Notes: generated from the sequence alone by a model not told the origin. Counted from the first letter of the stretch, positions 1-8,745 are shown. The stretch: DNA of 64,000 nt from Acrocarpospora catenulata (GCF_018476525.1 NZ_JAHCST010000010.1:124001-188000); one strand, 5' to 3'. Program-made: numbers and translations.

Positions 1-197
<197 letters not shown>

Positions 198-246
198 CTA
201 CTTTGTCACCGGTACGCGGCCGGTTGGGCCCCGGGGGTTGGGGACA

Positions 247-263
247 AGCTGAAACTTTCAGCT
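247..263. promoter_or_regulatory. Perfect 17-bp palindrome upstream of the cellulase
   Basis: The sequence AGCTGAAACTTTCAGCT is a perfect inverted repeat of 8-bp arms around one base. Its core GAAACTTTC matches the GAAA-N-TTTC core reported for LacI-family operators of xylanase and cellulase genes in actinomycetes. It lies about 180 bp before the cellulase start. A role as a second operator is inferred from shape and position. Confidence 0.5.
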
Positions 264-383
264 AACGCATGGGGTGTTTTTCCCGTAATGTGAGGGTGGA
301 TGGCCTGCTCGTGAGGGTTGGGTGGGCCAATGGTGGGGCTGGGACGCCCGGGACGGTCCTGTACGCGTCGATCACGCGAACCC

Positions 384-389
384 TATCTT
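384..389 (+). promoter_or_regulatory. Possible -10 element of the cellulase promoter
   Basis: TATCTT lies four bases upstream of the CebR/CelR box. Bound repressor would therefore cover the transcription start. No convincing -35 hexamer is visible, as is common for actinomycete promoters. Confidence 0.35.
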
Positions 390-392
390 CCG

Positions 393-406
393 TGGGAGCG
401 CTCCCA
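393..406. promoter_or_regulatory. CebR/CelR cellobiose-responsive operator
   Basis: TGGGAGCGCTCCCA is a perfect 14-bp palindrome, identical to the box bound by the LacI-family repressors CelR of Thermobifida fusca and CebR of Streptomyces. These leave the DNA when cellobiose binds. It sits 35 bp before the cellulase ATG, just downstream of a possible -10, as expected for repression at the transcription start. No gene for the regulator is in the window. Confidence 0.92.
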
Positions 407-441
407 AGTGCGCGATGGAAACACCCAGGAGGACCCCCCCA

Positions 442-2349
442 ATGAGTTCCATCCCCCGATCCGGAGCCGCGCGCTCCCGTCTCCGTCGCGGCCTGGCCGC
501 GATGGCGGTGGCCGCGCTCGGATCCACGCTCGCCGTGGCCAACGCCACGGCGGCCAACGCGGCGGTCGCGTGTGACGTGACCTACGCCGTCAACGAGTGG
601 ACGTCGAGCCCGGGCACCGGTGGGTTCACGGCCAACGTCACGATCAAGAACACGGGCGACGCGCTGAGCGACTGGACGCTGCGCTTCGCGTTCCCCAACG
701 CCGGGCAGCAGGTCAGCCAGGGCTGGTCGGCCACCTGGTCGCAGTCCGGGGCCAACGTGACCGCGGTCGCCATGGACTGGAACCGCTCCCTGGCCACCAA
801 CGCCACCGTCAGCATCGGCTTCAACGGCACCTGGTCCGGGAGCAACCCCCGGCCGACGGCGTTCTCCGTCAACGGCGTGACCTGCGGCGGCACCCCGTCG
901 CCGTCCCCTTCGCCGAGCCCGAGCCCCAGCCCGTCGCCGTCACCGAGCCCCTCGCCCAGCCCTTCCCCCAGCCCGAGCCCGTCGCCGTCGCCCAGCCCCT
1001 CGCCGAGCCCGTCGCCGAGCCCGTCGCCGAGCCCGAGCCCCAGCCCGTCCCCGTCGCCCTCGCCGAGCATCCCGCCGGAGCCCCCGGGCCCGCGGGTGGA
1101 CAACCCCTACGCCGGGGCGACCGGCTACGTGAACCCGGACTGGGCCGCGTCGGCCCGCTCCGAGCCCGGCGGCGCCGCGGTCGCCAACACCTCCACCGCC
1201 ATCTGGCTGGACCGGATCGCGGCGATCAGCTCCGGCTCGGCCGGCAACAACAGCAAGGGTCTCCGTGACCACCTGGACCTGGCCGTGGAGCAGGACGCCG
1301 CCAACGGCTCCCAGGCGCTGACCATCCAGGTCGTCGTCTACAACCTGCCCAACCGCGACTGCTCGGCGCTGGCCTCCAACGGCGAGCTGCTCATCTCGCA
1401 GAACGGCCTCAACCGCTACAAGACCGAGTACATCGACGTCATCGCCGGCATCATGGCGGACCCGAAGTACCGGAACCTGCGCATCGTGGCGATCATCGAG
1501 ATCGACTCGCTGCCCAACCTGGTCACCAACCTCAACCTGGCGAAGTGCCAGGAGGCCAAGACCTCCGGCGCCTACGAGCAGGGTGTGGCCTACGCCCTGG
1601 GCAAGCTCTACGCGATCCCGAACGTCTACAACTACGTCGACGCCGGTCACCACGGCTGGCTGGGCTGGGACACCAACTTCGGTCCGTCCTCGCAGCTGTT
1701 CGCCTCCACGGCCGCCATGGCCACCGGCGGCCGGAACACGGTGCACGGCTTCATCACCAACACCGCCAACTACTCCGCGCTGGTCGAGCCGTACTTCACC
1801 ATCAACTCGACGGTGAACGGCCAGACCATTCGGCAGTCCCGCTGGGTCGACTGGAACTTCTACGTGGACGAGCTCAGCTACGCCCAGGCGTTCCGGAACC
1901 GGCTGATCCAGGACGGCTTCCCGTCCAACATCGGCATGCTGATCGACACCTCGCGCAACGGCTGGGGCGGCCCGAACCGGCCCACCGGCCCCAGCACGTC
2001 GACCGATATGAACACCTTCGTCAACCAGTCCAAGATCGACCGGCGCATCCACGCCGGCAACTGGTGCAACCAGAGCGGCGCCGGCCTCGGTGAGCGGCCG
2101 CGGGCCAACCCCGCCCCGGGCATCGACGCCTACGTCTGGGTCAAGCCTCCGGGCGAGTCGGACGGCTCCAGCTCGGCCATCCCGAACGACGAGGGCAAGG
2201 GCTTCGACCGGATGTGTGACCCGACCTACGGCGGCAACGAGCGCAACGGCAACAGCGCCACCGGCGCGCTGCCGAACGCCCCGGTCTCCGGTCACTGGTT
2301 CTCGGCTCAGTTCCGCGAGCTGCTGGCCAACGCGTACCCGCCCCTGTAA
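442..2349 (+). CDS. Secreted CBM2-GH6 cellulase (probable cellobiohydrolase)
   Basis: A 635-residue secreted enzyme that cleaves beta-1,4-glucan. The ATG at 442 follows AGGAGG at 427-432 and opens a signal peptide (twin Arg at 15-16, hydrophobic core 18-33, likely cleavage after ANA, residue 40). A family 2 cellulose-binding module covers about 44-147 (C44 and a C near 145 as its disulfide, several surface Trp). A Pro-Ser linker runs to about 210 and a GH6 catalytic domain follows to the end. GH6 marks are NRDCSALASNGE with D306, IIEIDSLPNLV with D355 as the likely proton donor, the stretch from VDAGHHGWLGW, and CDPTYGGN near the C-terminus. The domain order and EIDS motif resemble exo-acting bacterial Cel6B more than the endoglucanases. 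An endo activity cannot be excluded. The CebR/CelR box upstream predicts induction by cellobiose. Confidence 0.93.
   Translation: MSSIPRSGAARSRLRRGLAAMAVAALGSTLAVANATAANAAVACDVTYAVNEWTSSPGTGGFTANVTIKNTGDALSDWTLRFAFPNAGQQVSQGWSATWSQSGANVTAVAMDWNRSLATNATVSIGFNGTWSGSNPRPTAFSVNGVTCGGTPSPSPSPSPSPSPSPSPSPSPSPSPSPSPSPSPSPSPSPSPSPSPSPSPSPSPSPSPSIPPEPPGPRVDNPYAGATGYVNPDWAASARSEPGGAAVANTSTAIWLDRIAAISSGSAGNNSKGLRDHLDLAVEQDAANGSQALTIQVVVYNLPNRDCSALASNGELLISQNGLNRYKTEYIDVIAGIMADPKYRNLRIVAIIEIDSLPNLVTNLNLAKCQEAKTSGAYEQGVAYALGKLYAIPNVYNYVDAGHHGWLGWDTNFGPSSQLFASTAAMATGGRNTVHGFITNTANYSALVEPYFTINSTVNGQTIRQSRWVDWNFYVDELSYAQAFRNRLIQDGFPSNIGMLIDTSRNGWGGPNRPTGPSTSTDMNTFVNQSKIDRRIHAGNWCNQSGAGLGERPRANPAPGIDAYVWVKPPGESDGSSSAIPNDEGKGFDRMCDPTYGGNERNGNSATGALPNAPVSGHWFSAQFRELLANAYPPL
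892..1068 (+). repeat. Pro-Ser linker-coding repeat in the cellulase
   Basis: Tandem CCG/CCC/TCG/AGC codons encode a run of Pro-Ser dipeptides nearly 60 residues long between the CBM2 and GH6 domains. This is a flexible, probably glycosylated linker. The low-complexity DNA opens long reading frames in other frames and on the other strand; these are artefacts. Such tracts can change length by slippage. Confidence 0.85.
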
Positions 2350-2373
2350 CGACCGGGCGACAACCGAATAGAT

Positions 2374-3342
2374 CTACGGCACGGGCCCGTCCGCTTTGTG
2401 GACGGGCCCGTGTGGTGCGTGGCAGTGGGCGTCGTCGTCGCCGATGCGGAGCAACTCGGGAGCGGCGTGGTCCACCTGGAGCGTGGTGTGCTCGATGCCG
2501 TACGTGTCGAGAACCAGGCGCTCGGTGGCCAGCCGTACCGCGTGGCAGTCCGCGCCCGGGTCCACCAGGATGTGCGCGGAGAGCGCGGCGTACCCCGAGG
2601 TGACCTCCCAGACGTGCAGGTCGTGCACCTCCACGACGGAGCCGAGAGCCGCCATGCGGCCGCCGATCTCGTTCGGGCTCATGCCCGCGGGGGCGGCCTC
2701 CATGAAGACCCGCCCCGAGTCCCGGACCAGCCGCCAGCCGGCCTTGGCCATCAGCCCCGCCACCACCAGCGCGGCCAGCGCGTCGGCCCGCCCCCAGCCG
2801 GTCAGCCAGATGACCACACCGGCCAGCGTGGTGGCGATGAACGCGTACAGGTCGTTGAGTACGTGCTGGAAGGCGCCCTCGATGTTCAGGCTGGTCCGGT
2901 TGGCGCGGCTGATCAGCCAGGTGGCGGCCAGGTTCACCACGATCCCGGCCAGGCCGGTGGCCACCACCAGGCCGCCCGCCACCGTCGGCGGCGTGATGAG
3001 GCGCCGGACCGCCTCGACCACGAAGTACGCGGTGAGCAGGAGCAGTGTGATGCCGTTGAGCTGAGCGCTGATGATCTCGGCACGGCGCAGGCCGTAGGTG
3101 AATCCGCCCTGCGGCGGGCGGGCGGCGATCCTCATCGCGACCAGCGCGAGCACGATGGCCGCCGCGTCGGTGAGCATGTGACCGGCGTCGGAGATCAACG
3201 CCAGGGAACGGGCGATCAGGCCGACGACCACCTCGCCGGCCATGAACAGGACGATCAGCAGGAGCGCGCCGCCCAGGTAACGGCGGTCGGCTTCGGTGGT
3301 GAGAGCGTGCCCATGACCGTGCCCGTGTGCGTCACCGCTCAT
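2374..3342 (-). CDS. Cation diffusion facilitator (Zn/Co/Cd exporter, CzcD/ZitB type)
   Basis: A 322-residue inner-membrane antiporter that expels divalent metal ions in exchange for protons. The N-terminus is His-rich (HGHGHGH, residues 6-12), followed by six hydrophobic segments. The paired metal-site motifs are visible: SDAGHMLTD in the second segment and HVLNDLYAF in the fifth (H and D of each). A C-terminal cytoplasmic domain carries VHDLHVWEVTSGY and ends in another His-containing tail. Length and layout are normal for the CDF family. The metal cannot be deduced reliably; zinc is most likely given the HxxxD sites. It is followed upstream on the same strand, 18 bp away, by a small membrane protein gene and may share its transcript. 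Confidence 0.93.
   Translation of the reverse strand: MSGDAHGHGHGHALTTEADRRYLGGALLLIVLFMAGEVVVGLIARSLALISDAGHMLTDAAAIVLALVAMRIAARPPQGGFTYGLRRAEIISAQLNGITLLLLTAYFVVEAVRRLITPPTVAGGLVVATGLAGIVVNLAATWLISRANRTSLNIEGAFQHVLNDLYAFIATTLAGVVIWLTGWGRADALAALVVAGLMAKAGWRLVRDSGRVFMEAAPAGMSPNEIGGRMAALGSVVEVHDLHVWEVTSGYAALSAHILVDPGADCHAVRLATERLVLDTYGIEHTTLQVDHAAPELLRIGDDDAHCHAPHGPVHKADGPVP
2380..2412. terminator. Bidirectional terminator between cellulase and CDF exporter
   Basis: CACGGGCCCGTCC and GGACGGGCCCGTG form a perfect 13-bp stem around a 7-base loop, 30 bp after the cellulase stop. The hairpin lies inside the last codons of the convergent exporter gene and encodes its DGPVHKADGPVP tail. Confidence 0.75.
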
Positions 3343-3360
3343 GCGGTCAGGATACGAAAC

Positions 3361-3543
3361 CTAGTGGTAGTCGTCCCGGCCGGAGCTGCCGGAGCGTAGC
3401 AGCCGCATCACGGCCATGGCCACGAACGCGAGGATGGCGACGACCAGAATCCACTTGATGGCGCTGAAGACGAAGCCGATCAGCCAGCCGATGACGAAGA
3501 ACCCCACCACGACCAGCGCGGCGATCATAAGAATGCGTCCCAT
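3361..3543 (-). CDS. Small two-segment membrane protein
   Basis: A 60-residue protein, almost wholly hydrophobic from residue 4 to 48, with a Gly-Trp break near residue 20 that suggests two membrane passes. It ends in a charged tail (RLLRSGSSGRDDYH). I do not recognise a family. It starts with ATG and lies 18 bp upstream of the CDF exporter on the same strand, so co-expression is likely. A link to metal export is only an inference from position. Confidence 0.6.
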   Translation of the reverse strand: MGRILMIAALVVVGFFVIGWLIGFVFSAIKWILVVAILAFVAMAVMRLLRSGSSGRDDYH

Positions 3544-3629
3544 GCCTTCACGGTACGACCGGGGGCGGCCGTTGTGGCGAGACGGGACGGAACATCAGGG
3601 ACAACTCAGGGTGCTCTCAGGGGCGGGCG

Positions 3630-3659
3630 TTGACCCTGACACCGTGTGAGGGCCTACAC
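3630..3659 (+). promoter_or_regulatory. MerR-type promoter/operator
   Basis: TTGACC (3630-3635) and CTACAC (3654-3659) sit 18 bp apart. Between them lies a 19-bp dyad, CCCTGACACCGTGTGAGGG (3634-3652), with only two mismatched pairs. MerR regulators bind a dyad inside a stretched spacer and untwist it. The start of transcription would fall only a few bases before the merR-type ATG at 3671. Confidence 0.65.
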
Positions 3660-3670
3660 CAGGAGGGGTC

Positions 3671-4486
3671 ATGTTCACTATCGGAGACTTCGCCAGGATC
3701 GGCCGGGTGTCGATCCGCATGCTGCGCCACTACGACTCGGTGGGCCTGCTCCGGCCCGCCCGGGTCGATCCGGTCACCGGGTACCGCTACTACCAGGCGG
3801 CCCAGCTGTCCCGGCTCAACCGGCTGATCGCGCTCAAGGATCTCGGCTTCACCCTGCACCAGGTGGCGGCCGTGCTCGACGACAAGGTCAGCGTCGAGGA
3901 GCTGCACGGCATGCTCCGGCTCCGGCAGGCCGAGCTGGAGGCCCAGGTAAACCGGGACCGGGCCCGGCTGGTCGGGGTCGAGGCGAGGATCCGGCTCATC
4001 GAAAAGGAGGGCGTCATGCCCGCAGACGTCGTCGTGAAGAGCGTGCCCGCGGTCCGGGTGGCCGAGCTCACCGGGGTCGCGGAAAGCTACGAAGCCGAGC
4101 ACATCAGCCCCGTCATCCAGCCCCTCTACCCCGAACTCATCAAACGTCTGGAAAAGGCCGGGGTCACCATGGTCGGCCCCGGCATCGCCTACTACGAGAC
4201 CGTCCCCGAGGGCATCAAGATCCACGCCGCCTTCCCGGTCGCCGTCGAGCCCAGCGACCAGTACGACTTCGCCGTCGTCGACCTCCCCGCCGTGGAGAAC
4301 GTCGCCACCCTCCTGCACCACGGCCCGATGGACACCGTGGACGCCTCGGTTCAGCAACTGGCCCGCTGGGTGGAGGAGAACGGCTACCGCAGCCTCGGCT
4401 ACATGCGCGAGGTCTACCTCGAGTACGGCATGGGCGACCCGTCCACCTGGGTGACCGAGCTCCAGGAGGCCATCTCCCCCTCCTGA
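3671..4486 (+). CDS. MerR-family regulator with GyrI-like effector domain
   Basis: A 271-residue regulator. The N-terminal 70 residues are the MerR winged helix (FTIGDFARIGRVSIRMLRHY, then the YRYY wing motif). A helical linker spans about 75-115, and a C-terminal domain of about 150 residues has the GyrI/BmrR-like effector fold (PAVRVAELTGV, a conserved Glu-rich second half). Such proteins bind bulky amphipathic compounds and activate efflux or detoxification genes. No efflux gene follows; the promoter upstream suggests it controls itself. AGGAGG at 3661-3666 fixes the start. The gene is convergent with dapD, separated by a hairpin. Confidence 0.9.
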   Translation: MFTIGDFARIGRVSIRMLRHYDSVGLLRPARVDPVTGYRYYQAAQLSRLNRLIALKDLGFTLHQVAAVLDDKVSVEELHGMLRLRQAELEAQVNRDRARLVGVEARIRLIEKEGVMPADVVVKSVPAVRVAELTGVAESYEAEHISPVIQPLYPELIKRLEKAGVTMVGPGIAYYETVPEGIKIHAAFPVAVEPSDQYDFAVVDLPAVENVATLLHHGPMDTVDASVQQLARWVEENGYRSLGYMREVYLEYGMGDPSTWVTELQEAISPS

Positions 4487-4507
4487 CCCGGGCGGGAACG
4501 CCGCGAT

Positions 4508-4534
4508 GACCTGGGCGTGGCGCCCGCCCAGGTC
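4508..4534. terminator. Bidirectional terminator between merR-type gene and dapD
   Basis: GACCTGGGCG and CGCCCAGGTC form a perfect 10-bp stem with a 7-base loop in the 58-bp gap between two convergent genes. Confidence 0.75.
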
Positions 4535-4544
4535 GCGCGGTGGG

Positions 4545-5501
4545 TCAGTCGTTGGCGTGCAGGGCCGCGTTCAGCTCGATGCCGGTTCCGGTACGGGGGA
4601 CCGCCTCGACGGTGCCCGTGGTGGAGTTGCGCCGCAGCAGCAGGCCGTTGCTGCCGCTCAGGTCGCGGGCCTTGACGGCGGTGCCGTCGGGGAGGGTGAC
4701 CTTGGTGCCGGCGGTGACGTACAGACCGGCCTCGACCACGCAGTCGTCGCCGAGGGAGATGCCGATTCCGGCGTTGGCGCCGACCAGGCAGCGCTCGCCG
4801 ATCGAGATGACCTGCTTGCCGCCGCCGGAGAGGGTGCCCATGATCGACGCGCCGCCGCCCACGTCCGAGCCGTTCCCGACCACCACTCCGGCCGAGATCC
4901 TGCCCTCCACCATGGAGGCGCCCAGCGTGCCCGCGTTGAAGTTGACGAAGCCCTCATGCATGACGGTGGTTCCCGAGGCCAGGTGGGCGCCCAGGCGCAC
5001 CCGGTCGGCGTCCGCCACCCGGACGCCCGAGGGGAGCACGTAGTCCACCATGCGGGGGAACTTGTCCACCCCGTACACGGTGACCGGGCCGCGGGCGCGC
5101 AGGCGGAGCCGTACCGACTCGAAGTCCTCCACCCGGCAGGGGCCGTGGTTGGTCCACACGACGTTGGCCAGCAGGCCGAAGATCCCGTCCAGGTTCAGGC
5201 CGTGTGGCTGGACCAGACGCGAGGAGAGCAGGTGCAGCCGCAGGTAGACGTCGTGCGCGTCCACCGGCGCCTCATCGAGCTTGCCGATCCCCGTTCGCAC
5301 GGCGACCACCCGTACGCCCCGCTCGGGGTCCTCCCCGATCAGGGGGGCCAGCTCGCCCGCCTCGTCGGGGGAGAGCACCTGCGTCCCGATGGCCGGGGGT
5401 TCCCCCAGCGCCGGGTTCGGATACCAGGTGTCCAGGACGGTCCCGTTGTCCGCGATGGTCGCCAACCCTGTGCCGTACGCGCCGGCGTCAATAGCAGTCA
5501 C
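4545..5501 (-). CDS. dapD: Tetrahydrodipicolinate N-succinyltransferase
   Basis: A 318-residue enzyme that succinylates tetrahydrodipicolinate with succinyl-CoA in the lysine and meso-diaminopimelate pathway, feeding cell-wall synthesis. The sequence matches the actinobacterial DapD type, as in Mycobacterium tuberculosis: [41 protein letters not shown] and the left-handed beta-helix with [13 protein letters not shown] and [14 protein letters not shown]. The start is uncertain. GTG at 5501 gives [20 protein letters not shown]; two TTG codons at 5507 and 5510 are in frame just upstream and none has a clear Shine-Dalgarno. Its neighbours are unrelated. Confidence 0.95.
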   Translation of the reverse strand: MTAIDAGAYGTGLATIADNGTVLDTWYPNPALGEPPAIGTQVLSPDEAGELAPLIGEDPERGVRVVAVRTGIGKLDEAPVDAHDVYLRLHLLSSRLVQPHGLNLDGIFGLLANVVWTNHGPCRVEDFESVRLRLRARGPVTVYGVDKFPRMVDYVLPSGVRVADADRVRLGAHLASGTTVMHEGFVNFNAGTLGASMVEGRISAGVVVGNGSDVGGGASIMGTLSGGGKQVISIGERCLVGANAGIGISLGDDCVVEAGLYVTAGTKVTLPDGTAVKARDLSGSNGLLLRRNSTTGTVEAVPRTGTGIELNAALHAND

Positions 5502-5548
5502 GGCCAACAAGGTACCGCCGCCCGCCCCGGACTCCGTACGGCCGGGTC

Positions 5549-7231
5549 TCAGGGGAGGGGCGGGGTGGTGGGGGTGAGGGTTGTCCAGAGGATGTGGGCT
5601 TCGGCCGTGTTGCCGCCCTTTGTGCCGGTGACCCAGTGGGTGAGGGCGGGGGCCTCGCCGGAGTCCTGGATGATCCAGGTGGTGCCGGTGTCGGCGCCGT
5701 TGCGGTAGAGGCGGGCCACGCCGGCGCTGTCGGTGGTGACCTTCCAGGTGGTCTCGTCGAGGGGGGACGCGACCGGGTGGACGCGTTCCCAGGTGGTGGA
5801 GCCCTTGCGCATGGTCCAGACGCCGCCGCGCTGGATGGTGAGCATGAGGCGGCGGGCGCCGTTGCAGACCTTGGTGCCCAGGCTGACGCCGCTGCCGGTC
5901 TGCGGGTCCAGGGCGCTGTCGTCCAGGACGCGGCCGCGGAACTCGACGGTGAAGTCGCAGCCGGCGGCCAGGGGAGTGGTGGCACGGACCGGGGTGGCGT
6001 TGGTGCTGCGGAGGTGGATCCCGGTGGCGTCCCGGCGGGCGCCGGGGTCGAGGGTCCACGGGCCTGGGGCCAGGTTCTGGGGGAGGTCGTCGTGGTCGAG
6101 GTCGAGGACGGCTACCTTGATGTTGATCTGGTTGTGCTCCCAGACGACGGCGTACCTGCCGGGGGCGAACTCGTCGCCGCTGGGGTAGACGTCCCAGCCT
6201 CGGGCGGCCTTCTTGGTCAGGCGGGGGCCGTCGGCGAAGAGGCGGCCGGGTTGCCAGGGTTCTCCGGGGCGTCTGGTCTTGTAGTGGAGGACCTCGCGGT
6301 AGCGGTCGGGGCGGGATTCCGACGGGCCGGCGAACGGGCCGGCGAGCGTGTTGTAGATGGCGAGTTCCCGGCCGTCGGCGGCCCGGCTGTAGAAGGTTTT
6401 GACGTAGTAGTTGGGTAACTCGGGGTCGAGTGTCATCGGGGACCAGGTCAGGCCGCCGTCGGTGCTGGTGGCGGTGGCGGAGTAGGCGGCGTTCCTGCGG
6501 TAGTACGCGTCACGGTCCTCGGGGCGGGCGGTGCGGACCAGGGCGCGGGTGACCATCACGAGCGTGTCGCCACGGGAGACGACCTGCGGTTCCTCGATGC
6601 CGATGCCTGCCGGGGGCACCGCCAGGGCACCTGACTCCCAGAGGCGGAGATCTGTGGAGCGGAGTACTCCGGCCTGGGAGACCCCTGAGCCCTGCCGCCA
6701 GTAGGGGATCACCCAGACGCCGTCGTGGAGAACCGGCTTTCCGGCGACGACCACCCCTCGGGTGTTGTCCGGAACCCGTACCTCGATCGGGAAATCCGAC
6801 CAGGTCACTCCCGCGTCCAGGCTCCGCTTCATCGTCATCCGGACCGGAAACCCGTCGACCTCCGTTCCCTCCCGGTCCTCCGCGACCGAAATCCGCCCCA
6901 CCACCGCGTACAAAACGGATTTATCGCGAAAAAATATGACGTAGTGGTAGCGGTGGGTGGAGGTGGCCGTGGCCAGTGTGCCCTTCGTCCAGGTACGGCC
7001 GCCGTCGGTGGTTCGCGCGTACCGGATGGAGCCCTGGTCGGTGGGGGTCGCGTCGAGGGGGTCGCTGGTGCCCGCCCGCCAGCCCACCACCCAGCGGAGT
7101 GGGTCCAGGGTCACGATGTCCGGGACCCGGTTCCCCTCGTGCACGAGTTCCCCGGCGGCATCACGTACCGCACGCGAGTCAACGATGATCGCCTGGCTCA
7201 CACCCATGCCGCCACACCGAAGCGGCACCAC
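5549..7231 (-). CDS. Sialidase-fold (BNR/Asp-box) protein with C-terminal lectin-like domain
   Basis: A 560-residue protein. Three Asp-box motifs are visible (TTDGGRTWT near 75, SLDAGVTWS near 138, STDGGLTWS near 265) together with a GNRVPDIV motif near 33-40 that corresponds to the FRIP arginine motif. This indicates a six-bladed sialidase-type propeller. From about 410 a concanavalin-like domain follows ([17 protein letters not shown] and [14 protein letters not shown]). No signal peptide is seen, which is odd for a glycan-cleaving enzyme. The GTG at 7231 has GGAG six bases upstream; an ATG eight codons later (7207) is an alternative. True sialidase activity is not proven; other BNR-fold glycosidases are possible. 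Confidence 0.8.
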   Translation of the reverse strand: MVPLRCGGMGVSQAIIVDSRAVRDAAGELVHEGNRVPDIVTLDPLRWVVGWRAGTSDPLDATPTDQGSIRYARTTDGGRTWTKGTLATATSTHRYHYVIFFRDKSVLYAVVGRISVAEDREGTEVDGFPVRMTMKRSLDAGVTWSDFPIEVRVPDNTRGVVVAGKPVLHDGVWVIPYWRQGSGVSQAGVLRSTDLRLWESGALAVPPAGIGIEEPQVVSRGDTLVMVTRALVRTARPEDRDAYYRRNAAYSATATSTDGGLTWSPMTLDPELPNYYVKTFYSRAADGRELAIYNTLAGPFAGPSESRPDRYREVLHYKTRRPGEPWQPGRLFADGPRLTKKAARGWDVYPSGDEFAPGRYAVVWEHNQINIKVAVLDLDHDDLPQNLAPGPWTLDPGARRDATGIHLRSTNATPVRATTPLAAGCDFTVEFRGRVLDDSALDPQTGSGVSLGTKVCNGARRLMLTIQRGGVWTMRKGSTTWERVHPVASPLDETTWKVTTDSAGVARLYRNGADTGTTWIIQDSGEAPALTHWVTGTKGGNTAEAHILWTTLTPTTPPLP

Positions 7232-7262
7232 GGCAAACTCCGCAACCCACCAAAATGAACTT

Positions 7263-8675
7263 TCAGAGCCCGTACGCCTCCAGCAGCCGCAGCCACACCT
7301 CGCTGACGGTCGGGAACGACGGCACGGCGTGCCACAGATCGTCCAGCGTCACGCCGGCCGTGACCGCGATCGTGGCGGAGTGCAGCAGATCAGCCACCCC
7401 CGGCCCCACGAAGGTCACCCCGAGCAGCACCCGCCGGTCCTCGTCCACGACCGCCTTGGCCCGGCCCTTGTACCCCTCCCCCTGGAGGTACGCCCCGGAC
7501 ACCTGCGCGATGTCGTATTCGACGACCCGCACGTTCTTTCCGGCCTTCCTGGCGGCCTCTTCGGTGATCCCGACGGCGCAGACCTGGGGATCGGTGAAGA
7601 TCACCTGGGGCGCCCCGGCGGCACCGGCCCGATCCCGCATCGACGGGAGATCGTCGGCGGTCCCGGTCGCCCGAGCCACGATCACGTCCCCGCAGATCCT
7701 GGCCTGATATTTCCCCATGTGGGTGAGGAGGTCGCGCCCGTTGACGTCCCCGACCGCGTACAGCCAGCCGTCCTCGACGCCGGTCGCCCGCATGCTGTCG
7801 TCGACCGTCACCGGACGGCCCCCCGTCAGCCCGACCGAGTCCATGCCGATGTCGACGGTGGACACCTGTCGCCCCGCCGCCACCAGGATCTCGTCGGCCG
7901 TCAGCGACGTGCCGTCCGACAGTTCGACCGTCACCTCGCCCCCGGCCACCGGCCGATCCACCTTCTGGATCGTGGTCCCGAACCGCACGTCGATCCCGTG
8001 CGCCCGCAGGGACTCGGCCACCATCTCCCCGGCGAACGGCTCGGCCCGCTCCAGCAGCCGCCGTCCCCGGACGACCAGCGTCACCTCCGCAGCCCCGAGG
8101 CTCCGCAACGCCTGCGACATCTCGGAGGCGACCACGCCACCCCCGAGCACCACCAGCCGCCGGGGGACGTTCCGTACCCCGGTGGCCTCCCGGTTGGTCC
8201 ACGGCCGGGCGTCGGCCAGCCCCGGGACGGGCGGGATCGTCGCCCTGCTTCCTGTCGCCAGCACCACCGCCTGCCGGGCGGTGAGCTGCCGCTTGTCTCC
8301 GTCACTGCCGGTCACCTCGACCTGCCGGGGCCCGGCCAGCCGTCCCAGGCCTCGGAAGAACACGCCGTGCACCGACTCCACCCAGCGGACCTGACCCGCG
8401 TCGTCGTACCCCGACACCGTCTCGTCCCGCCTGGCCACCACTTTGGCCGGGTCGATCGGCCCCGCCGGCAGCCCTGGCACCCGCTTGGTCTCGGCCAGCA
8501 GCTCCATCGGCCGCAGCAGCGCCTTGCTGGGGATGCAGGCCCAGTAGGCGCACTCGCCGCCCGCCAGCTCGCTCTCCACCAGGGCCGCGGTCAGCCCGCC
8601 GCGGGTCACCCGGTCCACCACGTTCTCCCCAGCAGGGCCGGCGCCGATCACGATCACGTCGAAGACGTCCGCCAT
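7263..8675 (-). CDS. Class I pyridine nucleotide-disulfide oxidoreductase (Lpd/MerA-like)
   Basis: A 470-residue FAD enzyme. The FAD-binding GAGPAGENVV motif is at 11-20, the redox-active disulfide CAYWAC at C42 and C47, the second ATG-type motif AVVLATGSRATIP mid-protein, the NAD(P) loop VVLGGGVVASEM, and YAVGDVNGRDLLTH before the dimerisation domain. The C-terminal motif that is normally HPTxxE reads FPTVSE. F454 stands where dihydrolipoamide dehydrogenase and glutathione reductase have the catalytic His, although E459 is kept. It may thus act as a quinone or other reductase rather than a true Lpd. GGAGGAGCT precedes the ATG. It is divergent from an ABC exporter, with a palindrome between them. 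Confidence 0.88.
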   Translation of the reverse strand: MADVFDVIVIGAGPAGENVVDRVTRGGLTAALVESELAGGECAYWACIPSKALLRPMELLAETKRVPGLPAGPIDPAKVVARRDETVSGYDDAGQVRWVESVHGVFFRGLGRLAGPRQVEVTGSDGDKRQLTARQAVVLATGSRATIPPVPGLADARPWTNREATGVRNVPRRLVVLGGGVVASEMSQALRSLGAAEVTLVVRGRRLLERAEPFAGEMVAESLRAHGIDVRFGTTIQKVDRPVAGGEVTVELSDGTSLTADEILVAAGRQVSTVDIGMDSVGLTGGRPVTVDDSMRATGVEDGWLYAVGDVNGRDLLTHMGKYQARICGDVIVARATGTADDLPSMRDRAGAAGAPQVIFTDPQVCAVGITEEAARKAGKNVRVVEYDIAQVSGAYLQGEGYKGRAKAVVDEDRRVLLGVTFVGPGVADLLHSATIAVTAGVTLDDLWHAVPSFPTVSEVWLRLLEAYGL

Positions 8676-8726
8676 AGCTCCTCCAATGCTCGCCTCCGAC
8701 CGTACCCAACAAGTGATCTCCTGCCC

Positions 8727-8745
8727 CGCTAGATCCGATCTAGCG
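8727..8745. promoter_or_regulatory. Perfect 19-bp palindrome between divergent genes
   Basis: CGCTAGATCCGATCTAGCG has 9-bp arms around one base. It lies 51 bp upstream of the oxidoreductase start and 41 bp upstream of the ABC exporter start. Symmetry and length fit a TetR-type operator controlling both genes. No TetR gene is adjacent. Confidence 0.6.

Noticed and set aside
322-441. Upstream extension of the cellulase from ATG 322
   Set aside because: It contains the operator and lacks a ribosome site, and the added residues disrupt the signal peptide.
892-1068. Tandem repeats that might be a CRISPR array or minisatellite
   Set aside because: Units are six bases without spacers and encode a Pro-Ser linker in frame.
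940-2295. Long reading frame on the minus strand across the cellulase gene
   Set aside because: It is the antisense of a well-supported GH6 gene; its translation is Arg/Gly/Val-rich low complexity with no family motif.
3617-4357. Minus-strand frame across the MerR gene
   Set aside because: Antisense shadow, Asp/His/Gly-rich with no motif; the MerR gene has domains, a promoter and a ribosome site.
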